Below, piece after piece: positions 1 through 7,600 of a DNA stretch of 26,115 bases. Below the pieces are notes generated by a model that was given only the letters and a program-made list of their open reading frames with translations, did no database searches and had not been told where the DNA came from. Each line of letters opens with the position of its first letter. Positions within the stretch are counted from its first letter, which is position 1. The stretch is from positions 1 to 26,115 of the IMG/VR virus record IMGVR_UViG_3300009702_000071, one strand, 5' to 3'. Position numbers and translations under genes: made by a program. Source of the stretch: a virus.

Positions 1-147
1 CCTGTTGGTACTGTTGTTGAATTATGGGACATCAAAGGTGCCTTCATTACCGAAACAGACTTTGGCGAACTAGCGTATGAAGGCGATGGAGAAGCGTTGG
101 AGATTAAAATTACTCTGCGTTATGACAACGCTGTGCTGCAGTTCTGA
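1..147 (+). CDS. Tail tube protein, gp19-like (C-terminal part only)
   Basis: The 5' end lies outside the window. An open frame from base 1 encodes 48 residues and stops at TGA 145-147. It includes ELWDIKGAFITETDFGELAY followed by a segment rich in alternating beta-strand residues ending RYDNAVLQF. This matches the conserved C-terminus of the T4 gp19 tail tube family, where a WDLKGAF-like stretch, a DFGDLAY-like stretch and a final beta strand close the subunit. The family polymerises into the inner tube of contractile tails. Its place ahead of baseplate, tape measure and hub genes fits. The call rests on pattern recognition of a short fragment. A gp54/gp48-like tube initiator, which shares the fold, is the main alternative. 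Confidence 0.8.
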   Translation, partial: PVGTVVELWDIKGAFITETDFGELAYEGDGEALEIKITLRYDNAVLQF

Positions 148-217
148 GTATCCAATACGACAACGCCATATTCATACTGTTTTGTTAATAATCGTCACTG
201 TGATGTAGTATTTTTAC

Positions 218-664
218 GTGGACGAAACAAGACCACAATTATTTTCATGTCCCTACTGTGACACGATAACAACGTTTTCACTTAATGGCTTACGTGTACA
301 CTGCTACAGGCACAAGGTCAGTTCCAAGCAACTGTACGTTGAACTGTTCTGCAATGGCACGCCACCAACGTGCAAGTGTGGTTGCGGAGAGGCTGTCAAC
401 TTCTACTCAATTCACGGAGGATTTAAAACGTTCAAGCGAGGTCACCAGGCGCGTGTCCACAATAACTGGTGCCATAATAGCACGGCGCTCAAGAAGAGCC
501 AAGACGTTCGCCGTGAACAGATCACTGATGGTGACATTGAAAGGAAGCGAGCCATCACCAATTGGATGGCAGATTATCACCTTGTCAACAACGTTTCAGG
601 CCTCGTTTTATGTAAATCATGTCACGATCTCGTTCATAAGAATGACAATTCATCAGCCGCATGA
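218..664 (+). CDS. Zinc-finger HNH homing endonuclease-like protein
   Basis: 148 aa from a GTG start; no in-frame ATG lies near. Residues 11-32 form a C2H2-like finger (C11, C14, H28, H32). Residues 40-81 hold a CxCxC cluster and a GHQARV stretch that closely resembles residues 38-81 of the next gene. The C-terminus (121-140) looks like the end of an HNH nuclease: H121, then C132xxC135-H136 and H140. HNH enzymes of this kind nick or cut DNA and often spread themselves as free-standing mobile genes in phages. The gene sits between the tail tube gene and other tail genes, the usual setting for such an intruder. The HNH part is compact and the first catalytic His is not in a classic DHI/HHI context, so the protein may be weakly active or decayed. 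Zinc-module and HNH-end recognition is good; activity is inferred. Confidence 0.68.
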   Translation: MDETRPQLFSCPYCDTITTFSLNGLRVHCYRHKVSSKQLYVELFCNGTPPTCKCGCGEAVNFYSIHGGFKTFKRGHQARVHNNWCHNSTALKKSQDVRREQITDGDIERKRAITNWMADYHLVNNVSGLVLCKSCHDLVHKNDNSSAA

Positions 665-681
665 TTTGATAGTTTGTTACA

Positions 682-2346
682 ATGGCCTATGAACGTATCA
701 AATGTCCCAAGTGTAACAAGACATTTGGACAAGAATCTCGTTTCATTGTGCATCTAAGGGTTGAACATGATATCTCAGATCCTGAATCGTTCTATGTTGA
801 ACTTTACAGCAATGGCAAGCACCCGACGTGCGCATGTTCTGTTAACTGTGACAAGAAACTCAGGTGGAGCGGATGGAAAAATGGCTTCATGTCCATGTAT
901 GCACGTGGCCACAATGCCCGCGTAGACAGTGTTTATCTCAATCCTAAACGCCAGCAAGAGTTTGTTGCAAAGCGTCTTGATGGATTTAAAACGGGACGGA
1001 TCAAGCCTTGGAATAAGGATCTATCAAAAGAAACAGATCCCCGCGTTGCTCGTCAGGCTGAAACAATATCGAAGAGTCTGCGTGATGCACATGCAACTGG
1101 TGAGCTTCAAGATTGGCGAGCCTTAGATCCGGATAAAGCCCGCCAGGCGGCGAAACAATGTTCAAAAACAATGTTAACACGGTTTGCATCTGGTGAGCTG
1201 GTTCCATGGAACAAGGGACTCACGAAGGCAAGTGATGTTCGGCTCTCTGCAATGTCAAACTCGTTAAGGGAAAAGCTTAGTTCTGATCCAACAACATCTG
1301 CAAGGCGTTTTACGTCACAGGAACTTATCAAACTGATCGATCAGGTGTCAGGCGGCAGGTTTATCATGTTAAGTGATCCAAAGACATACAGGAACAAGTA
1401 CCAACGTATGTTATTCAAGTGTACGGTGTGTAATGAAGTTCAAGAGAAGAATCTGATGATGCTTGTGTCATCTCCAATCTGTTTTCACTGTCACCCCAAG
1501 GAATCGCAAGGTCAGCTCGAGGTACTTGATTTTGTGCGGTCGCTTGGTGTTGAGGCACTATCAAATGATCGTTCTGTGATCACCCCTCTTGAGCTTGATA
1601 TCTGGATTCCGGCGTCCCGTGTTGCGATCGAATACAATGGTCTCTATTGGCATTCAATGGCATGCATGAATGATGCATGTTATCATCAGAAAAAATTACG
1701 TGCATGTTCTGATGTTGGTGTTAGGTTGTTATCTGTCTATGAAGATGAATGGCGAGATCACAGAGAGATCATTGAAGGTATGATTAGACATCGTCTTGGG
1801 AAACAAATTCGTACGTTTGATGCACGAAAGCTTGAACTTCGCGAACTTACACGTGATGAAAGTAAGAATTTTTTCAATGCAAATCACCTTGAAGGTTATG
1901 TTCGTTCTGTAACAACATATGGTCTCCTTGACAAGGGCTCAGTGATTGCAGCAACGTCTCTTAGAAGACCATTTCACAAGACGTATGCAGATTTGTATGA
2001 ACTTGCTCGTTCATGTACCGTGCGTGATGCAAACGTACGCGGTTGGCTGGGTCGTCTATCGAAGGCAATCAGTTCAAGGGCCAAAGCCGATGGAAAGAAA
2101 GGGATTATCACGTACGTTGATTCCCGTGTAGGTCCAGGTCAAGGATACAAGAATGCGGGATGGGAGTTGGTTGCTTCTTCAACGGGTAAACGCTTCTGGT
2201 GGACTGATTTTGTGCATCGTTACAATAGGTTCAAGTACAGAGCAGATCGTTCACGAGGTATGTCACAAGGTGATGTTGCAAATGAAGCTGGCGTTGTTGA
2301 GATCTTTGGTTGTGACAATTCACGTTGGATATTACAAACTATATGA
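682..2346 (+). CDS. Composite homing endonuclease, EDxHD/Vsr-like with NUMOD3 repeats
   Basis: 554 aa from ATG. Parts in order: a C2H2 finger (C8, C11, H24, H29); a cysteine module (50-81) shared with the preceding gene; two NUMOD3-like repeats built around PWNKDLSKETD (109-119) and PWNKGLTKASD (175-185); a zinc-ribbon-like pair (C247/C250 with C267/C270); and a nuclease core with E280, LELDIWIP (D306), VAIEYNGLYWH (E317, H324) and YEDEW (353-357), the pattern of Vsr-like EDxHD homing nucleases such as I-Bth0305I. The C-terminus (about 385-525) resembles the acetyltransferase-fold-like domain often attached to phage endonucleases, with ITYVDSR, a GYKNAGWE stretch and HRYNRFKYR. It starts 17 bases after the HNH gene and is probably a mobile gene inserted beside it. 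Family assignment is confident; target site and activity are unknown. Confidence 0.82.
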   Translation: MAYERIKCPKCNKTFGQESRFIVHLRVEHDISDPESFYVELYSNGKHPTCACSVNCDKKLRWSGWKNGFMSMYARGHNARVDSVYLNPKRQQEFVAKRLDGFKTGRIKPWNKDLSKETDPRVARQAETISKSLRDAHATGELQDWRALDPDKARQAAKQCSKTMLTRFASGELVPWNKGLTKASDVRLSAMSNSLREKLSSDPTTSARRFTSQELIKLIDQVSGGRFIMLSDPKTYRNKYQRMLFKCTVCNEVQEKNLMMLVSSPICFHCHPKESQGQLEVLDFVRSLGVEALSNDRSVITPLELDIWIPASRVAIEYNGLYWHSMACMNDACYHQKKLRACSDVGVRLLSVYEDEWRDHREIIEGMIRHRLGKQIRTFDARKLELRELTRDESKNFFNANHLEGYVRSVTTYGLLDKGSVIAATSLRRPFHKTYADLYELARSCTVRDANVRGWLGRLSKAISSRAKADGKKGIITYVDSRVGPGQGYKNAGWELVASSTGKRFWWTDFVHRYNRFKYRADRSRGMSQGDVANEAGVVEIFGCDNSRWILQTI

Positions 2347-2365
2347 TTCTACGTAGATCGTAGAA
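2347..2365 (+). other. Perfect 7-bp hairpin after the endonuclease gene
   Basis: TTCTACG (2347-2353) and CGTAGAA (2359-2365) are exact reverse complements around the 5-base loop TAGAT. It begins one base after the stop codon of the 554-aa endonuclease gene. No T-run follows, so it is not a classic intrinsic terminator. It could stabilise the 3' end of the message or be a processing site. Confidence 0.35.
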
Positions 2366-2400
2366 GTACACATTGATCCAATTTTGCATAGTTACACTTT

Positions 2401-2676
2401 ATGAATGATTTATTCAAAAAGGATGTTTTTAAGATGTTGTATGCCAATCGCATTGCACAAGCAAATGCACTGATGTTGGAGGTTGAAGAGCGAGGTCTTG
2501 GAACACGTGATATTTTGTCAGCAGTGCAGGACGCCGCTGACCTTGCACAGGATGTTGAGGGACTTGCTGCTCAATTTAAACGGGATGGTGATTCCACTGC
2601 CGCTGCGAAGGCGAAGAAACTCGCTCGACAATTGCAGAAGATCACTGCTGAATTGCACCAACTTACAAAGAGTTAA
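2401..2676 (+). CDS. Small helical protein of unknown function
   Basis: 91 aa if it starts at ATG 2401. That start has no visible Shine-Dalgarno sequence. A second in-frame ATG at 2434 lies about 10 bases after AGGA (2420-2423), so an 80-aa product is also possible. The protein is almost wholly predicted helix, rich in Ala, Gln, Lys and Glu, with heptad-like spacing of hydrophobics through the second half (DAADLAQDVEGLAAQF and onward). It has no signal peptide, membrane segment or cysteine. I do not recognise a family. Its position between the endonucleases and the baseplate genes suggests a small virion or assembly protein, but nothing in the sequence proves this. Confidence 0.6.
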   Translation: MNDLFKKDVFKMLYANRIAQANALMLEVEERGLGTRDILSAVQDAADLAQDVEGLAAQFKRDGDSTAAAKAKKLARQLQKITAELHQLTKS

Positions 2677-2740
2677 TACTAAGACTTAGACTGTGAAGAA
2701 GTTGCTTACTCAAGTACACTGTGTTATGTGCAAAGATCAC

Positions 2741-2746
2741 TATAAT
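2741..2746 (+). promoter_or_regulatory. Candidate -10 box TATAAT
   Basis: A perfect TATAAT lies 62 bases upstream of the ATG at 2809 in a 132-base gap, the longest gap of the tail module. The hexamer 17 bases upstream (ACTGTG) is a poor -35 box, and there is no TG extension. This is a weak candidate for a host sigma-70-type promoter. Confidence 0.2.
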
Positions 2747-2808
2747 GATGGTATGATTTGATCATGGCACCATGAAGGTGGTTAATCAATAGTCAAGGAA
2801 AACATGTA

Positions 2809-3132
2809 ATGTTGGAATTTGATCCGTCAATGCTTGAGTTTGATGAATACCAAATGAATCAACTAAAGATGACCCGTTCTCTTGCAGATCGTCTTGCCTC
2901 TCGTGCAGCAATGTTGTTTCATAGGAAACTTCGACCTGTGTATGTTGGTACTGTATCACTTGAGATCGGCGTCGGCCTGAAACGTACGATGATCATCATT
3001 GATGCAATGGTTCGAGCAGGTCATCTTCGCCGACTTCAACGTAAGGAGCTACGCGCCATTGACGCACCCAAAGGTGCATTTGTATACGTGCTAGCATCTG
3101 AGCGTCACATTGGTTGGGGTTATATGCCTTAA
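2809..3132 (+). CDS. Small protein, possible winged-helix DNA-binding fold
   Basis: 107 aa from ATG, with AAGGA (2795-2799) nine bases upstream. The N-terminus has a repeated motif (MLEFDPSMLEFDEY). Residues about 47-98 read like a winged helix-turn-helix: GTVSLEIGVGL as a first helix and turn, KRTMIIIDAMVRAGHLRRL as a recognition helix ending in the usual A-G-H/L turn, and a beta wing ending AFVYVLA. The C-terminus is IGWGYMP. Winged helices in small phage proteins are usually transcription regulators or terminase-like DNA binders. Its location inside a tail cluster is unusual for a regulator, so a structural role is an alternative. The fold is inferred from pattern only. Confidence 0.6.
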   Translation: MLEFDPSMLEFDEYQMNQLKMTRSLADRLASRAAMLFHRKLRPVYVGTVSLEIGVGLKRTMIIIDAMVRAGHLRRLQRKELRAIDAPKGAFVYVLASERHIGWGYMP

Positions 3133-3227
3133 TAACGTACTGTATCAAAAACAGCCTGGCATGTGTATCTGATTCGTATTTACGTCTATCTTGGCAGTTA
3201 ATATGATTGCAAAAGGATGAGGCCCAG

Positions 3228-4088
3228 ATGAGCGAAAACCGTAGTCAGAATGAAGTATTTGCACCGACCACACACGCACCAGTTGCTGAGAAATCAACGG
3301 CAAGTGATAATGTCAAGGTTGAATATGGCGTTGATACACCCGTAGAGACTGTTCCACTTCCATCAAACGGTCTTGTATATCCACCTGATTCTGCATTGCA
3401 TAAGCAAACGAATGTTGAAATTAGGGCAATGACAACCCGTGAAGAGGATATTCTAACCAGTGCAGCCTTGTTGAAGAAGGGCACTGTGATCAGTGAACTG
3501 ATCAAGGGATGTCTTGTTAATCATGCGATCAATCCCACAGAGATGCTTATGGGCGACCGCAATGCACTCATGGTTGCGATTAGAATCACTGGATACGGTG
3601 CAAGCTATGATGCAGAAGTAGTATGTAGTGAGTGTGATGTAAAGACACCACGTGAATTCAACCTTGCAGAGCTTCCTATCAAGAGGTTAACGATTGAACC
3701 TGTCACCGAGGGTCAGAATCTCTTTGAATTCAAACTGCCAAGATCAAAACGACTTGTTAGATTCAAGTTTTTGACAGGTGCAGATGAACAAGATCTCCAA
3801 ATTGAAGCAGAGAGGAACAAGAAATTAGGAATGAAGAGTGATAACCAAATCACTAGTCAACTGCTTCACAGCATTGTTTCTATTGAGGGGCTTTCAAACA
3901 GGACAGAGGTTGCAAGTTACATCAGACGCATGGCGGCCGCCGACTCGTATGCACTGAGAAAGTACATGCGTAAGAACGAACCAGGCATCCAGATGCGTCA
4001 GGAGGTGACGTGTCAACAGTGCGGCGCCATGGAGGTCGTCGCAATGCCTATTGGTGTCTCGTTTCTTTGGCCTGGCGCCGACGAATAA
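3228..4088 (+). CDS. Baseplate protein, T4 gp26 family (T4_baseplate)
   Basis: 286 aa. I chose ATG 3228 because GAGG (3219-3222) lies five bases upstream; an in-frame TTG at 3207 would add seven residues but lacks that support. After a disordered N-terminus (1-40) comes PLPSNGLVYP (43-52), then VEIRAMTTREEDILTS, ALLKKGTVISELIKGCLV and GDRNALMVAIRITGYG (109-124), a run typical of T4_baseplate-family proteins in T4-like phages. Two pairs, C133xxC136 and C262xxC265, probably bind one zinc ion. The C-terminus ends in SFLWP. Family members act in baseplate hub or central baseplate assembly. The last 35-38 bases overlap the next gene in another frame. The family call is good; the exact T4 counterpart (gp26 or gp51) is uncertain. 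Confidence 0.82.
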   Translation: MSENRSQNEVFAPTTHAPVAEKSTASDNVKVEYGVDTPVETVPLPSNGLVYPPDSALHKQTNVEIRAMTTREEDILTSAALLKKGTVISELIKGCLVNHAINPTEMLMGDRNALMVAIRITGYGASYDAEVVCSECDVKTPREFNLAELPIKRLTIEPVTEGQNLFEFKLPRSKRLVRFKFLTGADEQDLQIEAERNKKLGMKSDNQITSQLLHSIVSIEGLSNRTEVASYIRRMAAADSYALRKYMRKNEPGIQMRQEVTCQQCGAMEVVAMPIGVSFLWPGADE

Positions 4089-4335
4089 GGAAGAGCTCAT
4101 CCTCGAGCCAATATTTCTTCTGATGTATTACGGGGGATTCTCATACAGGGAAGTTTTTCATCTTCCCGTTTCGTACAAGCGTTGGTACATACAACGTATT
4201 GTCAAGGAATTGAATCGTGGTGAGGATGAGAATGTAAACACTTCACGTGCACTGCACCATAATGATCCTGGAACACGTGAGTTGATGGGAATGCAGCGTT
4301 CACAATCACCATCTAGGTTGCGAAGATTCACATAA
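4054..4335 (+). CDS. Small baseplate-assembly-type protein downstream of gp26-like gene
   Basis: 93 aa from GTG 4054; a TTG at 4051 would add one residue. It overlaps the end of the gp26-like gene by 35 bases in the +1 frame. I keep the upstream start because FFGLAPTNKEELI, encoded within and just after the overlap, looks like genuine protein, and no later start has a ribosome site. The core PIFLLMYYGGFSYREVFHL followed by PVSYKRWYIQRIVKELN reads as an amphipathic helical domain. Similar short proteins follow T4_baseplate-family genes in other myoviruses, as I remember them. The C-terminus is polar and probably disordered. Likely a partner or chaperone for the preceding baseplate protein, expressed by translational coupling. 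Function is inferred from context. Confidence 0.65.
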   Translation: MSRFFGLAPTNKEELILEPIFLLMYYGGFSYREVFHLPVSYKRWYIQRIVKELNRGEDENVNTSRALHHNDPGTRELMGMQRSQSPSRLRRFT

Positions 4336-4351
4336 CGCCATACTTACCAAC

Positions 4352-4636
4352 ATGAGTGGCAAAGAAAATTTGACTGAGCTTCATGTGAATCTATTGGGTA
4401 AGCTAACGCTCGCAGCAATGGGTGCATGGATGGTTGGCAAGATGACAAACATCAAGTTCCGTGGAAGCGCAAGTGACGTTAAAACAGTTGCAAATGCGCT
4501 CATGGCTTCAAGACGTTTTCAGGACGAGCTTCGCCGTCCGGGTGCAACAGTAGATAGCGTGATGAGAAAACTCGGTGTCAAGAATATGACTGCTCGAGAT
4601 TTCGAACGTACATTTGGCATTGCCTGGCCCCTCTAA
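4352..4636 (+). CDS. Small protein preceding the tape measure gene, unknown function
   Basis: 94 aa from ATG 4352, 16 bases after the previous stop, with no clear Shine-Dalgarno sequence. The first half has a moderately hydrophobic helix (LLGKLTLAAMGAWMVGKM, about 13-30), which could be buried or membrane-associated. The second half is helical and ends in a short motif, NMTARDFERTFGIAWPL. No cysteine or known catalytic motif is present. The slot immediately upstream of the tape measure gene is often filled by tail assembly chaperones in other tailed phages. There is no frameshifted extension here of the kind those chaperones often show, so that role is only a guess. Confidence 0.62.
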   Translation: MSGKENLTELHVNLLGKLTLAAMGAWMVGKMTNIKFRGSASDVKTVANALMASRRFQDELRRPGATVDSVMRKLGVKNMTARDFERTFGIAWPL

Positions 4637-4645
4637 TTCGACACA

Positions 4646-4665
4646 TGCCTACTTACGTGTAGGCA
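4646..4665 (+). other. Perfect 7-bp hairpin just before the tape measure start
   Basis: TGCCTAC (4646-4652) and GTAGGCA (4659-4665) are exact reverse complements around the loop TTACGT. The hairpin ends seven bases before the tape measure ATG, where a Shine-Dalgarno sequence would be expected; its right arm holds the only purine-rich stretch (GTAGG). It could affect initiation on the tape measure message or mark a processing site. No T-run follows. Confidence 0.35.
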
Positions 4666-4672
4666 CTGAATC

Positions 4673-7600
4673 ATGGCCAACCAAGAGGACCAACTAAAAC
4701 TAACGATGCAGATCGCGGCCGCAACCGACCGCGTTGCACGAACGTTAGAGAAGATCGAAGGTTCCTACCAAACGCAGGTAGGAACAGTTCAGAAGCTTGC
4801 AACTGTCATCAGCCAGATGAACGTTGACAAGGCGACTGATGCAGTTGCCAAGTTGCATGATACTGTTGATAAGCTTGTAAAAGGACTTGACAAGGTAGGT
4901 GATCTAAGCGAGAAAAATCTTGATGACTTAGGTCGTGAGGCTCAGAAAACAAATAATACAATGCGTTCACTTGGTGCTAGCGTGAATGAAACCGGTAAGC
5001 AGATGACAACTGCAACCGACGCCAGCGCCGCAAGCGTGCAATCCATTCAAGAAAAACTTGAAGGTGCGGTTAGTGAAATGGATCTCATGCAGGAGTCTAG
5101 TTCTGCTACTGCTGCATCATGGGGTAAAGTTGCCAAGAGAGGTACGATGCTTGGTGCTGTTGTTAGTGGTCTTCATCAAGGTTTTCAGAATGTCATTGGT
5201 CTGAGTAGGGGATTGTTTAGTTTCTTTGCAGGTATCGCCTCGGGTGCGGCAAATATCACCGCATCGATCATTTCAATTCCACTTAAGATCTTTACCGGTA
5301 TTGTTGACTTTGCTGCAAAGGCACCCACTGGAATAAGTGATTTCCTGACGCAGATAAAGGAACTAATGAAGCAATTTGGAGCGCTGGGCGGTCCTGGTGC
5401 TCATGCTGTGCTTCAAGTGACTCGTCATTTGAAGGGATTTTCTGCAACTGGGCTGTCAGCCTGGCGTATCTTTGGAACGATTGCAGAACGTATGCAAGAA
5501 GTACGTGAGGTTGCAACTGCCATGGGTCCGGCATTCAATACACAGCGTGAGGATTTCAAGAAAAACGGTGGTGCAATCCTAGCGTACAGGAAGGCGTTGG
5601 GTATAGCGACAGAAGACATGGGTGCAATGGCCAATCGTGCAACAACGATGGGTAAACCCATGAGCAGCATGTTTCTTGAGATGAGCAAGCAGTCGCTTGG
5701 TCTTGGTAAGGCCTTCAACATCGATCAGAAGTTAATTGCTCGTGACATGTCAAAGGCAATGACTGATGTTGCGCACTTTGGTCAGTCAACAGTCGCGCAG
5801 ATTGGTAGGGCAACAGTATACTCTAGAAAGTTGGGTGTTGAATTAAGTAAGATTACGGGTATCCTTGACGCCTTTGAAACGTTTGATAGCGCCGCAGAGA
5901 ATGCAGCTAAGCTGTCACAGTCATTCGGTGTAACAGTTGATGCATTCAAGATGATGGAGGCTCAAAATCCTGATGAGCAGATTGAGATGCTCCGTAAGCA
6001 GTTTAAACTTGCAAATGTGGATACATCAACCTTCAACCGTCAGCAATTGAAATTGTTGTCATCGACCACGGGATTGGATGCAGCAACTGCAAAGCAGGTC
6101 TTCTCACTGAAGAATCAGGGCGTATCTCTTGATGAGATTAAGAAGAAAAGCAAGGATGCAAAGAACCAACAACTTACCCAGGCACAGGCAATGTCAAAGC
6201 TTGCCGATTCAATCGAACGACTGGTTAAGACTGCGCCTCAGTTGAAAGGTAACTTCTTTGATATGTTCGTCAAGGGTTTCTTTAGAGGTATGCAATCAAG
6301 CAGGGAATTCCGACGGACGATCTACAACATCAAGTATGCACTTGTGGCAACAATGATGGAAGGCGTCAAATTGGGTAGGATCTTCGTTAAGATATTTCCG
6401 GGTGTGAAGGAATTCTTTGGAGGTCTGCGTGATTTCTTTGCACCGAGTCATTTTCGGACATTTTTTGGTGGTATCACTAAAGAGTTTAAAGCTTTTTTTC
6501 AGCGAGTTCAGACAGGAAATTATTCTGTTGATGAATTGATGAAGGGATTACGTAAACGCTTCTTTGACTTTTTTGACATGAGTAAACCTTCTGGCATAAA
6601 AATTATTGAAGGATTTAAATCATTCATGGCCGCATTTGTTGGTATTATAAGTGCGCTGATACCAAAGATTGCGCATGAATTGGGCAAAGGTTTTGGAATG
6701 ATTGGTGATTTTCTGAACAACCCATCAAGTATGCTTGCAAAAATGAAATCAAAGGCGACTTCAGGCGGCGGCTTTTTGATGACACTTTTGGCCCCTATTA
6801 TACATAGCTTATATACCGTCTGGAAGGATCCAACTCTTCGTAATGGTCTTCATAAGTTTGTTTTTGGGATTGGTTATCAACTTAAAAAGATCGTAAAATC
6901 GTCAATATTTAAGAAGGTCGCAATTGGTGTTGCCGGAAGCCTTGCCGCAGTATTGTTAGGACCAACTGTACTGCATGCCATTCTCGGAGGTATGCTTACG
7001 ACGATTGGCGGTTCTGCCATGCGAATGATCGGTGGATTATTTACGAAGAAGGCAGGGGCGGGCCTATTGAAGAAAGCAGGTGGCAAAGGCATCGGAAAGC
7101 TTGCTGGTGCCGCCGGTCCAATTGGTGCAATTATTGCGGCGGGTGTAGCAGTTGGTGGTGGTGTTAACAAGTATACTAGCAAGATTACGAGTACGCTTGA
7201 TCACTCAAGTAAGGTATTAGGCGCCGGTGCAACCGGTATTCTTGATGCCATTACGTTGGGTCTATTACCGGATAATTTAACGATTAAATTTGCAAATATC
7301 TTTGCAAAACTTGCCGATGCTATTTTTGATTCAATGGGTAAGATTTTTGGTCATGGTTTCGCTAATTCGATTAAGAGAAAACTTACATCATCATTTGAAG
7401 TATTAGGAAGCATCTATGGGTTCTTTGCGGCGATGTTTGGCAATGGTGATCAAGCATCATTTGATGCCGCCGCGAAAGATCTTGGATTATCATTGTTACG
7501 ACTTGTTGTCAATTCATTTGAATTCTTTCAAGTACAACTACCAATGTTTGTAGGACGTATTATTGTTAAAGTGTTATCGCTTATCGGTAAGATGACAGTT

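Noticed and set aside
285-692. 135-codon frame overlapping the HNH gene
   Set aside because: The competing frame at 218-664 carries zinc-finger and HNH motifs and resembles its neighbour; this one has no motif and would run into the next gene.
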